Shown here in pieces: positions 54,988 through 63,249 of a stretch of 64,000 nt of DNA (the first letter of the stretch is position 1; each line of letters begins with the position of its first letter). The position numbers and the translations under genes were made by a program. The notes beneath the pieces are model-generated. The model was given only the letters and a program-made list of their open reading frames with translations. It was not told where the DNA came from and did not search any database. The DNA comes from CAVVNN01 sp963838035 (GTDB lineage Bacteria > Actinomycetota > Thermoleophilia > Solirubrobacterales > 70-9), in contig CAWIPM010000005.1 in assembly GCA_963838035.1 (NCBI GenBank), positions 62,001-126,000 of the forward strand, written 5' to 3'.

Positions 54988-56832
54988 ATGACCCGCAGAG
55001 AAGACCTGAGGAACATCGCGATCATCGCCCACGTCGACCACGGCAAGACGACCTTGGTCGACGCGATGCTGTGGCAGTCCGGCGCCTTCCGCAAGGGCCA
55101 GGATGTGGCCGAGCGGGTGATGGACTCGATGGACCTGGAGCGCGAGAAGGGGATCACGATCCTCGCCAAGAACACCGCGGTCCACTACGGCGGAGTCAAG
55201 CTCAACATCGTCGATACGCCCGGCCACGCCGATTTCGGCGGCGAGGTGGAGCGGGGGCTGACGATGGTCGACGGAGTGCTGCTGCTGGTCGACGCCTCCG
55301 AGGGGCCACTGCCCCAGACCCGCTTCGTCCTGCGCAAGGCGCTGGAGGCGAAGCTGCCGGTGATCCTCGTCGTCAACAAGGTCGACCGGCCCGACGCTCG
55401 CATCGGCGAGGTCGTCGACGAGGTCTACGAGCTCTTCATCGACCTCGACGCCGACTCCGACCAGATCGAGTTCCCGATCGTCTATACCAACGCCAAAGCG
55501 GGCTGGGCCGCTCTGGAGGAGGGGGTCGAGGGAAAAGACCTCTCCCCCCTGCTCGACCTGATGCTGGAGCAGATTCCGGCTCCTGAATTCGACCCCGACC
55601 ACCCGCTGCAGGCGCACGTCACCAACCTCGACGCCTCGCCATACGTGGGCCGCCTGGCGATCTGCCGGGTCCGCAACGGGACGATCCGCTCCGGCCAGCC
55701 GATTGCATGGTGCCGAGCCGACGGCTTGGTGCAGCGGGCCACGGTCTCGGAGCTGTACGTGACCGAGGCGCTGGAGCGGGTGCCGGCCGAGGAGGCGGGC
55801 CCGGGCGAGATCATCGCCGTCGCCGGGCTCGAAGAGGTGACGATCGGCGAGACTCTTGCCGACCCCGCGGACCCTCGCCCGCTGCCGGTGATCACCGTCG
55901 ACGAGCCCTCGCTCTCGATCCTGATGGGAATCAATACCTCACCGCTGGCGGGCCAGGAGGGGAGCAAGCTGACCGCTCGCCAGGTCCGCGACCGGCTCGA
56001 CGCCGAGCTGGTCGGCAACGTCTCGATCCGGGTCCTCGACACCGACCGCCCCGACGCCTGGGAGGTGCAGGGCCGCGGTGAGCTGCAGCTCGTCGTCCTC
56101 CTGGAGCTGATGCGGCGCGAGGGCTTTGAGCTGACCGCGGGCCAGCCGCGCGTCCTCACCCACGAGGTCGACGGCAAGGTGCACGAGCCGGTGGAGCGGC
56201 TCTCGATCGACGTTCCCGAGGAGCACGTCGGCACGGTCACCCAGCTGCTGGCGGGGCGCAAGGGCCGCATGGAGCAGATGGTCAACCACTCGACCGGCTG
56301 GGTTCGGATGGAGTTCCTGGTCCCCGCCCGCGGGCTGATCGGGTTTCGCACCGAGTTCCTCACCGAGACCCGCGGCACCGGCATCATGCACCACGTCTTC
56401 GACCGCTGGGAGCGCTGGGCGGGGGAGCTGCGCACCCGCCCCAGCGGCTCGATCGTCGCCGACCGGCGTGGCAAGACCGCCTCCTACTCGTTGGCCAACC
56501 TGCAGGAACGCGGGACGCTCTTCGTCGGCCCCGGCGAGGAGGTCTACGAAGGGATGATCGTCGGCGAGAACGCCCGCTCAGACGACCTCGACGTCAACGC
56601 GACAAAGGAGAAGCACCAGACCAACGTGCGCGCCGCCAGCGCCGATGTGCTGGAGCGGCTGGAGCCCCCCACCAGGCTTTCGCTGGAAGCGGCGCTGGAG
56701 TTCCTGCGCGAGGACGAGTGCGTCGAAATCACCCCGGAGTCGGTCCGCCTGCGCAAGGTCCTGCTGGACAAGACCCAGCGCCAGAAGGCCGCCCGCCAAA
56801 ATCCCTCGGCGCCGCGCGTAGCCGCAAACTGA
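54988..56832 (+). CDS. typA: Ribosome-associated GTPase TypA/BipA
   Basis: A 614-residue translational GTPase. G1 is IIAHVDHGKTTLVDAM, the switch I region holds EREKGITILAKNTA, G3 is DTPGHADFGGEVERG and G4 is VVNKVDRPDAR. EF-G-like domains II, III and V follow, with the BipA-specific C-terminal domain (LVPARGLIGFRTEFLTETRG). It assists 50S assembly and stress adaptation. Convergent with the DUF2252 gene. Confidence 0.97.
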   Translation: MTRREDLRNIAIIAHVDHGKTTLVDAMLWQSGAFRKGQDVAERVMDSMDLEREKGITILAKNTAVHYGGVKLNIVDTPGHADFGGEVERGLTMVDGVLLLVDASEGPLPQTRFVLRKALEAKLPVILVVNKVDRPDARIGEVVDEVYELFIDLDADSDQIEFPIVYTNAKAGWAALEEGVEGKDLSPLLDLMLEQIPAPEFDPDHPLQAHVTNLDASPYVGRLAICRVRNGTIRSGQPIAWCRADGLVQRATVSELYVTEALERVPAEEAGPGEIIAVAGLEEVTIGETLADPADPRPLPVITVDEPSLSILMGINTSPLAGQEGSKLTARQVRDRLDAELVGNVSIRVLDTDRPDAWEVQGRGELQLVVLLELMRREGFELTAGQPRVLTHEVDGKVHEPVERLSIDVPEEHVGTVTQLLAGRKGRMEQMVNHSTGWVRMEFLVPARGLIGFRTEFLTETRGTGIMHHVFDRWERWAGELRTRPSGSIVADRRGKTASYSLANLQERGTLFVGPGEEVYEGMIVGENARSDDLDVNATKEKHQTNVRAASADVLERLEPPTRLSLEAALEFLREDECVEITPESVRLRKVLLDKTQRQKAARQNPSAPRVAAN

Positions 56833-56837
56833 CCGGC

Positions 56838-56849
56838 GGCGGGCCCGCC
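56838..56849. terminator. GC palindrome between convergent genes
   Basis: GGCGGGCCCGCC is a perfect 12-bp palindrome, 5 nt after the typA stop and 9 nt from the DUF2252 stop. It could serve as a weak shared terminator, but without a loop its RNA hairpin is short. Confidence 0.3.
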
Positions 56850-56858
56850 GGCCCGTTA

Positions 56859-58235
56859 TCAGGCCTCTTCCGCGGTTAGCCGGCCGGAGTCGATCGCAGC
56901 CACCAGCGCGGCGTGGTCGCGCTCGCTCTGGTCGGCGTAGAGCTCGGCGAACCCGGCGATCGCCTCGTCGAAGCTGTCGCCGGCGCCGAGGTATGCGGCG
57001 ATCGCGACGCGGTCGCCGGAGCGGGCGTGGGCCCGGGCCAGCGTCCAACCGCAGAGGCGCGCGTAGACCTCCAGCCCCCGCGGGTCCAGGCTCTCCAGAT
57101 CGGCCGAGCGCTTCCAGTCCCAGAGCTGGCGCACGTAGAAGTCGCGCTGCCGCCCGTCGATGCCGACCGCCGGGCACCAGCCGAGGAAGATGTCGCTGGA
57201 GGCCTGCATGAGGCGCTGCCCCTCGACCACCCTCCGGCCGTGGTTGCGGAAGCGGCTGGCGCCGGTATAGGGCTCCAGCACCGACGCCTCGGCCTCCTTC
57301 GCCTGCAGGAAGAGCGGGTCGCCGTCGTCGGCGCCGGTCAGCAGGACCACCCAGGCGCGGGTACCGACGCTTCCGACTCCAACCACCTTGCGGGCGAGAT
57401 GGCGGAAGCGGTAGCCATCGAGCAGGTGCCGGCGATCGGCGGGCAGGCTCTCGCGGTAGGAATCGAGGACGCCGAGCAACGTCTGGCGCAGATCGCGGGT
57501 CTCGTCCGCGGCCATCAGCTCCTCGGCCGGGACGATCAGCGGCGGGTCGCTGACGATCCGCAGCTCCCCGTCGACGACATGGGTGAGCCGATCCAGCGCC
57601 CGCAGGTTGTCCTTGGCTCGCGCCTTGGCGACACCCCTGCGGACCCGTTTCACCTGCTTGGGGGCCTCGGCCTCGACCCCCGCCAGCACCGCCTCGACGT
57701 CGAGGCGCGCGTACCAGACTTCGAGATTGCGAAGGGAGGCGAAGCCGCGCATCGCCTCGCGGTAGGTGCGCGCCGCCGTCAGCGTCGCGGCATCCCGCTC
57801 CCTGCGCTTGAAGCCGCGCTCGCGGCCGGCGATCGCGAAACTGGCGGCGAGCCGCTTCACGTCCCACTCCCACGGCCCGGGCAGACTCTCGTCGAAGTCG
57901 TTGAGGTCGAAGACGAGGCGACGGTCGGGTGCGGCGAAGGCGCCGAAATTGGAGAGGTGGGCGTCGCCGCACGCCTGCACCCGCAGCCCGGAGATAGGGG
58001 TCGTGGCCAGGTCGGCGGCCATCACCGCGGCTGCGCCGCGGAAGAAGGTGAAGGGAGAGACGGCCATCCGCCCGTAGCGGATCGGGACGAGCTCGGGAAC
58101 GCGCGAGGCGGCCTGCGACTCGAGGATGCCGATCGGGTCGGCCCGACCGGCGGGCGCCTCCCAGGCCGCGTGCGCGGAGCGGGGAGCATCCGAGCGCGCC
58201 GCCTTTCCGGCGGCGGCGCGCTCGGAGAGGTTCAT
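56859..58235 (-). CDS. DUF2252 family protein
   Basis: A 458-residue soluble protein. The kinase-like ACGDAHLSNFGAFAAPDRRL and VFDLNDFDESLPGPWEWDVKRLA match the catalytic-loop and DxD-like segments of aminoglycoside-phosphotransferase-fold families, to which DUF2252 is distantly related. Enzymatic activity is not established. ATG 58235 is 3 nt after the acyl-CoA dehydrogenase stop, so they are one operon. Confidence 0.85.
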   Translation of the reverse strand: MNLSERAAAGKAARSDAPRSAHAAWEAPAGRADPIGILESQAASRVPELVPIRYGRMAVSPFTFFRGAAAVMAADLATTPISGLRVQACGDAHLSNFGAFAAPDRRLVFDLNDFDESLPGPWEWDVKRLAASFAIAGRERGFKRRERDAATLTAARTYREAMRGFASLRNLEVWYARLDVEAVLAGVEAEAPKQVKRVRRGVAKARAKDNLRALDRLTHVVDGELRIVSDPPLIVPAEELMAADETRDLRQTLLGVLDSYRESLPADRRHLLDGYRFRHLARKVVGVGSVGTRAWVVLLTGADDGDPLFLQAKEAEASVLEPYTGASRFRNHGRRVVEGQRLMQASSDIFLGWCPAVGIDGRQRDFYVRQLWDWKRSADLESLDPRGLEVYARLCGWTLARAHARSGDRVAIAAYLGAGDSFDEAIAGFAELYADQSERDHAALVAAIDSGRLTAEEA

Positions 58236-58238
58236 GGT

Positions 58239-59468
58239 CTAGACCGTAGCGGCTGCCTGCTCGGCTTGGCTACTCTCGGACGCCTTGGCCTTAGCTTCGG
58301 CCTCCGGGGTGACCTCGTCGATGTTGCGCGGCAACAGCACCTCTTTGGCGATCACCAGGCGCTGGATCTGGCTGGTGCCCTCGTAGAGCTGCATGATCTT
58401 GGCGTCGCGCATCAGTTTCTCGACCGGGTACTCCTTGATGAAGCCGTAGCCGCCGTAGACCTGAACCGCGTCGACGGTGATCTCCATCGCCGAGTCGGCG
58501 GCGAAGCGCTTGGCCTCCGAAGAGACGAGCGTGTTGCGGCGGCCCTGGTCGAGAAGAACCGCCGAGTTCCAGACCAGGAGGCGGCCGGCGTCGACCTTGG
58601 TCGCCATGTCGGCGATCATGAACTGGATCGCCTGGTGCATCGCGATCGGCACCCCGAACTGGACTCTTTCCTTCGAATACTCGGCGGCGTACTCGAACGC
58701 GGCGCGGCCGATGCCGACCGCCATCGCCGATACGCCTGGACGGGTGCGATCCAGCGTCATCATCGCCAGCTTGAAGCCGTGGTTTTCCTCGCCCAGGAGG
58801 TTCTCCGCCGGGACCTCGACCTCGTCGAAGGAGATGGTCGCCGTGTTGGACGCCCGCTGGCCCATCTTGTCCTCCTTCTTGTCGACGCTGACCCCGGGGA
58901 GGTCGGCGTCGACGACGAAGGCGCTGATCCCGCGGTGTCCGGCCTCGGGATCGGTCTTGGCGTAGACGGTGAAGTAGTCGGCGTAGGTGCCGTTGGTGAT
59001 GAAGCACTTGGAGCCGCTGATGACGTACTTGTCGCCCTTCTTCACGGCACGGGTCTTCATCCCGGATACGTCAGAGCCGGCGTCGGGCTCGGTCAGGCAG
59101 AAGGAGGCCAGCTTCGGCTCCTCGCAGAGCATGCCGAGGTACTTCTTCTTCGTCTCCTCGGAACCACCCAGGGTGATCGGCGCGGAGGCTAGGCCGTTGG
59201 CCATCAGCGAGGTGCCGATCCCAGAGCATCCCCACCCCATCTCCTCCTCGATCAGGCAGCCGGAGAGGTAGTCGAGGCCGGGCCCGCCGTAGGCCTCCGG
59301 GATGTGGGTGTTCATCAACCCGACCTCCCAGGCCTTGTCGATGATGTCCTGGGGCCAAGTGCCGTCCTTGTCGTACTCCCAGGCGACCTTGCGGATCTCT
59401 TTCTCGGCGAAGTTGTGTGCCAACTCGCGCAGATCCTTCTGCTCGTCGGTCAGGGTGAAGTCAACCAC
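58239..59468 (-). CDS. Acyl-CoA dehydrogenase
   Basis: A 409-residue FAD enzyme introducing the alpha-beta double bond in acyl-CoA. CLTEPDAGSDVSGMKTRA and YVISGSKCFITNG are family signatures; VQVYGGYGFIKEYPVEKLMRD and the catalytic Glu in QLYEGTSQIQRLVI are at the C-terminal side. GTG 59468 has AAGGAG upstream; a longer in-frame start gives a non-family extension. A TetR-type palindrome (59541-59556) lies in its promoter region. Shares an operon with DUF2252. Confidence 0.94.
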   Translation of the reverse strand: MVDFTLTDEQKDLRELAHNFAEKEIRKVAWEYDKDGTWPQDIIDKAWEVGLMNTHIPEAYGGPGLDYLSGCLIEEEMGWGCSGIGTSLMANGLASAPITLGGSEETKKKYLGMLCEEPKLASFCLTEPDAGSDVSGMKTRAVKKGDKYVISGSKCFITNGTYADYFTVYAKTDPEAGHRGISAFVVDADLPGVSVDKKEDKMGQRASNTATISFDEVEVPAENLLGEENHGFKLAMMTLDRTRPGVSAMAVGIGRAAFEYAAEYSKERVQFGVPIAMHQAIQFMIADMATKVDAGRLLVWNSAVLLDQGRRNTLVSSEAKRFAADSAMEITVDAVQVYGGYGFIKEYPVEKLMRDAKIMQLYEGTSQIQRLVIAKEVLLPRNIDEVTPEAEAKAKASESSQAEQAAATV

Positions 59469-59540
59469 GGGTCGAGGCTCCTTTTCGTCCGTGTATAAGC
59501 CTTTTGAGGGCACCGCCCGGGTAATGGCGGACGACACCGA

Positions 59541-59556
59541 TTGACTGGTCAGTCAA
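59541..59556. promoter_or_regulatory. TetR-type palindromic operator upstream of acyl-CoA dehydrogenase
   Basis: TTGACTG-GT-CAGTCAA is a perfect 7-bp inverted repeat with a 2-base spacer, 72 bp upstream of the acyl-CoA dehydrogenase GTG. Motifs of the ACTGGTCAGT kind are bound by TetR-family regulators of fatty-acid degradation. A TTATAC sequence at about 59500 could be a -10. The 143-bp region 59469-59611 also serves the divergent operon. Confidence 0.6.
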
Positions 59557-59611
59557 CCACCCGCAAGACTAGCGGATGGACCGAGCCGCGTGGGGCGCCT
59601 AACCTTGGGCC

Positions 59612-60079
59612 ATGGCCCTTCCACTGGCTGCAAATGCAGCCGACAACGGCATGGTCCTGATGCTGATCACGATCGTGGTGCTGCCGATCGCCGCGATCGC
59701 CTTTGCCCGCTCCGGCTCCGCCTGGAAGAGCCTCGGCAAGGGCCGGTACGCGATCGATCGGGAACCGTCGCTGCGCCGGCCGGTTGAACCGGCCCCGCGG
59801 GTCGACCGCGCCGTACAGGCGACGGAGGCGCGCCAGATGCTCGAGGCCAAAGCCGATCGCCACCGACGCCGTGGCGAGGCGCCGGTCGACGTCGAGGCCG
59901 AGCTGAAGCGCCTGCTCGACTCCGAGCTCGCCGCTCCGAGCCGCGACGACGAACTGCGAGCCGAGGTGCGCCAGCTCGTCGTCGCCCGCAACGAACGGCG
60001 GCTGCGGCGCGGGCAGCCGCCCCTGGACGTGGAGGCCGAGACCGAGCGCCAGCTCTCGAATCTCATAGGATCGGATTGA
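59612..60079 (+). CDS. Single-pass membrane protein with basic cytoplasmic domain
   Basis: A 155-residue protein. One membrane segment near residues 13-32 (GMVLMLITIVVLPIAAIAFA) is followed by a highly charged helical region with a repeated pattern: RHRRRGEAPVDVEAELKRLL and later ERRLRRGQPPLDVEAETERQ. This internal duplication (RRGxxPxDVEAExxRxL) is clear. Family not recognised. ATG 59612; its TGA overlaps the next ATG. Confidence 0.7.
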   Translation: MALPLAANAADNGMVLMLITIVVLPIAAIAFARSGSAWKSLGKGRYAIDREPSLRRPVEPAPRVDRAVQATEARQMLEAKADRHRRRGEAPVDVEAELKRLLDSELAAPSRDDELRAEVRQLVVARNERRLRRGQPPLDVEAETERQLSNLIGSD

Positions 60080-60417
60080 TGGCCGAGCCGGCAAAGGAGA
60101 ACCTCTACGAGGTCGAGGACCTGCTGATGCAGCCGGGGACCTATTTCAATCCCCAGACCGAGGTCGTCGTGATCGTCGACGACTCCACCTCGCTCGACCA
60201 GGAGGTCTTCAACATGGAGGCCTACGAGGGGGCTGAGTGGGTGCGGATCTCCGACGAGGTGCCGATCGACGAGGATCGCCGCGACGAGGTGCTGGAGCGC
60301 TTCCAGACCCACTACCACCCGGGCTCGACCAGCTCGGTCTCCGCGACCGCCCTCGAACAGGGCGACGAGGAGCTCGACTCGGACGAGGACGGCCAGGACC
60401 CCGGCCGCGAGGACTGA
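60079..60417 (+). CDS. Conserved hypothetical acidic protein
   Basis: A 112-residue soluble protein starting MAEPAKENLYEVEDLLMQPG, with a strand VVVIVDDSTSLDQEVFNME and a strongly acidic C-terminus (ELDSDEDGQD). No recognised domain. Start overlaps the previous stop by 1 nt, and its TGA is followed directly by the bcp ATG. All three genes are therefore translated as a unit. Confidence 0.7.
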   Translation: MAEPAKENLYEVEDLLMQPGTYFNPQTEVVVIVDDSTSLDQEVFNMEAYEGAEWVRISDEVPIDEDRRDEVLERFQTHYHPGSTSSVSATALEQGDEELDSDEDGQDPGRED

Positions 60418-60888
60418 ATGCCGGCCGAGGGCGATCATGCTCCCGACTTCTCCCTGCCTGACCAGAACGGCGAGGAGGTGACCCTCTCCGCCCTGCGCGG
60501 CGAGACGGTCGTGCTCTATTTCTACCCCCGCGCCGACACCCCCGGCTGCACGATCCAGGCCTGCGGCGTGCGCGATCGCGGCGGCGAGTACCGCGAGAGC
60601 GGCGCCCGCGTGCTCGGCGTCTCCCCAGACTCTGTCTCAGACGTGAAGAGGTTCGCCGACAAGTTCGACCTCGACTTCACCCTGCTTGCCGACGCCGACC
60701 ACGCCGTCGCCGAGGCCTACGGCACCTGGGGCGAGAAGTCGATGTACGGCAAGAAGTACATGGGCGTGCAGCGCGCCACCTTCCTGATCGACCCGCAGGG
60801 CAGGATCGCCAAGGTCTTTCCCAAGGTCTCGCCGAAGACGCACGACGACGTCGTGCTCGAGGCGCTCGCCGAGCTGGCCGCGGCCTGA
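60418..60888 (+). CDS. bcp: Thioredoxin-dependent peroxiredoxin, Bcp/PrxQ type
   Basis: A 156-residue peroxidase reducing H2O2 and organic peroxides. FYPRADTPGCTIQACGVRD contains the peroxidatic and nearby resolving Cys (Cys-x4-Cys), typical of the BCP class. GVSPDSVSDVKRFADKFDLDF and the YMGVQRATFLIDPQGRI strand complete the thioredoxin fold. Last gene of the 59612-60888 operon; convergent with the cation exchanger. Confidence 0.95.
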   Translation: MPAEGDHAPDFSLPDQNGEEVTLSALRGETVVLYFYPRADTPGCTIQACGVRDRGGEYRESGARVLGVSPDSVSDVKRFADKFDLDFTLLADADHAVAEAYGTWGEKSMYGKKYMGVQRATFLIDPQGRIAKVFPKVSPKTHDDVVLEALAELAAA

Positions 60889-60896
60889 CGGGCAGC

Positions 60897-62054
60897 TCAG
60901 GCGTAGTAGAAGGCGAGACCGAAGACGAGATATACGGCGAGGAGCTGGACGCCCTCGAACCAGGTCGACTCGCCGTCCTGGGTGACGTAGTTGGCGATCA
61001 GGACCGCCAGCAGGATCGCGCCCAGCTCGAAGCCGTTGAAGACGAGAGCCAGCGGGTGGGGGCCGACGAAGAACGAGGCGATCACCAGGACCGGGGCGAC
61101 GAATAGCGCGACCTGAGCGCTGGAGCCGATCGCGATGTTGACCGCGAGATCCATCTTGTTCTTCATCGCGACCACGACCGCGACCCAGTGCTCGGCGGCA
61201 TTGCCGACTATCGCGATCACGATCACCCCGATGAAGAACTCGGAGAGGCCGACCGAGCGGGAGGCTTCGCTGATCGAGCCGACCAACACCTCCGACATCA
61301 CGCCGACCAGAACGCCACCGATCGCCAGAGCGATCACCGAGGCGCGCACCGACCAGCCCAAGCTGTCCTCGTCCCCGTACTCGGGGTTGAAGATGTCGCG
61401 GTGGGTCCTAAGTGAGAAGTAGAGGCCGATGACGTAGGTGACGATGAGGACGATCGCGACGGCGAGCGAGAGGTGCTCGACGGTCGAGCCGTAGTCGACG
61501 ATTTCAGCGCCGGGCCCCGGCAGGCCCTTGCCCTCGACCAGCTCGAAGATCGCCGGCATCAGCAGCGCCGCCGCGGCGAGCAGCAGCATCGAGGTCTGCA
61601 CGCTGGCCCCGGTTCGGCTGAAAGTCTGTTTCTCGCGCCCCAGGCCGCCGGCCAGCATCGCGGCGCCGAGCACGAGCAGGATGTTGCCGATGATCGAGCC
61701 CACGATCGAGGCCTTGACCACCTCATGCAGGCCCTGACCCAGCGCGAAGAGGGCGATGATCAGCTCCGGCGCGTTGCCGAAGGTGACGTTGAGCAGGCCG
61801 CCGATGCCCGGCCCCGAGCGCGCGGCCAGCTCCTCCGTCGCCCGCCCCATCAGCGCGGCGGTCGGGACGATGCCCAGCGCCGAGGCGACGAAGACGACCC
61901 CGGCCGGCGCGCCCGCGATATCGAGCGCAACCGCGGCCGGGATCAGCGGCGTCAGCAGGTACGGCCAGCCATACGGTGTTCGCAGGAAGGCGATTACTTG
62001 AGCAGCCCCGCGCACTTCTGGAGGTCGACCGGGCTGGTCGCACCTTTGAGGCAT
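60897..62054 (-). CDS. Calcium/proton exchanger (CaCA/CAX family)
   Basis: A 385-residue antiporter with about 11 membrane segments in two homologous halves. The two signature repeats are LLNVTFGNAPELIIALFALG and VIVIAIVGNAAEHWVAVVVA, each with the cation-binding acidic residue. The two halves are joined by an acidic stretch (about LVEGKGLPGPGAEIVD). The ATG at 62054 lies 61 nt inside the upstream lipoprotein gene; no better canonical start exists nearby, so the N-terminus is uncertain. Confidence 0.88.
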   Translation of the reverse strand: MPQRCDQPGRPPEVRGAAQVIAFLRTPYGWPYLLTPLIPAAVALDIAGAPAGVVFVASALGIVPTAALMGRATEELAARSGPGIGGLLNVTFGNAPELIIALFALGQGLHEVVKASIVGSIIGNILLVLGAAMLAGGLGREKQTFSRTGASVQTSMLLLAAAALLMPAIFELVEGKGLPGPGAEIVDYGSTVEHLSLAVAIVLIVTYVIGLYFSLRTHRDIFNPEYGDEDSLGWSVRASVIALAIGGVLVGVMSEVLVGSISEASRSVGLSEFFIGVIVIAIVGNAAEHWVAVVVAMKNKMDLAVNIAIGSSAQVALFVAPVLVIASFFVGPHPLALVFNGFELGAILLAVLIANYVTQDGESTWFEGVQLLAVYLVFGLAFYYA

Positions 62055-63196
62055 TCCAGGTAGGCCTGCTGCGCGTTGGCGCTCGGCGCCGAGGCCCCGC
62101 CCGAGGAGGAGCCGCCGCCCGAGGAGGAGCCGCCGCCCGAGGAGGAGCCGCCGCCCGAGGCGCCGAGGCCGCCCAACAGGCCGCCGAGGCCGCCGGAGCC
62201 ACCCAACCCGCCGACGCCGCCCTGCCCCTGCATCGCGCCGAGCAGTTCGAGCGGGTTGACGCCCAGCTTTTGGAAGAGCGCGTCGAGCGGCTTGGCGCCC
62301 GAGGGGGCTTCGATCGTCTGGTCTTCGTTGACCCCGTCAATCGAGAGCTCGAAGTCGAGGGAAACCTTCTTCGGGCCCCCGCCCGAGGAGCTCGGGGGTT
62401 CGATCGAGAGTTCGGCCGAGATCCTGCGGACAATGTTGTCGTCGCCGACGTAGACGTCCACGTGGGCCTTCTTCAGCGCGCTTTCGACCTGGCCCTTGGC
62501 CTTGTCGAGTTCGGCTTCGGAGGGCAGCGGGCCGGCGGCGCCCAACTGGGCGCTGCAGGCCGGGTTCTTGGTCAGTTCGAGCAGCGCTTCGATCGCGCCC
62601 GGGACGTTGAGGTCACCGCTGATCTTCGTGGTCGTCGTGCCGCCGACATCGGCGCTGCCTTCGTTGCTGAGGTTTTCGACGAAGTCGCCGACCTTGAGGT
62701 CGCTGACCGCTTCCTGGCAGGCGCTGGAGCCCGCCGAGCCGCCCTGGGCCCCACTCTTCTTCTGTGCTTTTTCGATCGCCGACCTGACGAAGCTGAAGGT
62801 GGTCGGGTCGACCGCGTACTCCGTCCCCTTGTAGTTGACGAAGGCGCGGTCGGGGAGCAGGATGAGGCCACCTTCGAAGTTGATGTCCTTGCCGTTGAAG
62901 GAGCCGTTCGCCTTCGCCATCAGGTCGAGTTCCGGCAGCTGTTCGGAGCCTTCGCCTTTGCTCTGAAACGGCCCCGAGAGGCTGACGTCGAGGTTGCCGC
63001 CTTCGCTCCCTTCCGCCTTGATGCCGAGCGAGAGGTCGAGGTTGCCGCTCTTGATCCCCTTCAGGGTGGCTTCGTTGATCACCTTCTGCGGGTCTTCACC
63101 GCTCTTGCTGCTGCTGCCACCGCCGCCGCAGGCCGCAAGCGCGGCTGCCAGAGCGATCAGCACGGTGAACAGAACGAAATAGCGAACTCGGTTCAA
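61994..63196 (-). CDS. Secreted lipoprotein of unknown function
   Basis: About 400 residues. TTG at 63196 has a perfect AAGGAGG site and opens a signal peptide ending in a lipobox (ALAAALAAC), so the protein is lipid-anchored. The body alternates beta-rich segments (NLDVSLSGPFQSKGEGSEQL, GGLILLPDRAFVNYKGTEY), reminiscent of LppX/LprG-like actinobacterial lipoproteins. Near the C-terminus lie a Gly-rich run and a GGGSSS repeat (62103-62156), followed by a two-Cys tail (YLECLKGATSPVDLQKCAG). Function unknown. Confidence 0.75.
   Translation of the reverse strand: MNRVRYFVLFTVLIALAAALAACGGGGSSSKSGEDPQKVINEATLKGIKSGNLDLSLGIKAEGSEGGNLDVSLSGPFQSKGEGSEQLPELDLMAKANGSFNGKDINFEGGLILLPDRAFVNYKGTEYAVDPTTFSFVRSAIEKAQKKSGAQGGSAGSSACQEAVSDLKVGDFVENLSNEGSADVGGTTTTKISGDLNVPGAIEALLELTKNPACSAQLGAAGPLPSEAELDKAKGQVESALKKAHVDVYVGDDNIVRRISAELSIEPPSSSGGGPKKVSLDFELSIDGVNEDQTIEAPSGAKPLDALFQKLGVNPLELLGAMQGQGGVGGLGGSGGLGGLLGGLGASGGGSSSGGGSSSGGGSSSGGASAPSANAQQAYLECLKGATSPVDLQKCAGLLK
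62103..62156 (+). repeat. Three perfect 18-bp tandem repeats encoding GGGSSS
   Basis: The unit GAGGAGGAGCCGCCGCCC occurs three times without change (62103, 62121, 62139) and on the minus strand encodes GGGSSS linkers in the lipoprotein. Copy number is likely to vary between strains by slippage. Confidence 0.9.
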
Positions 63197-63249
63197 GGCG
63201 GTCGTCCTCCTTGGTGGGATCGGGTCGGGCTTTGACGGCGATGGTAGAG

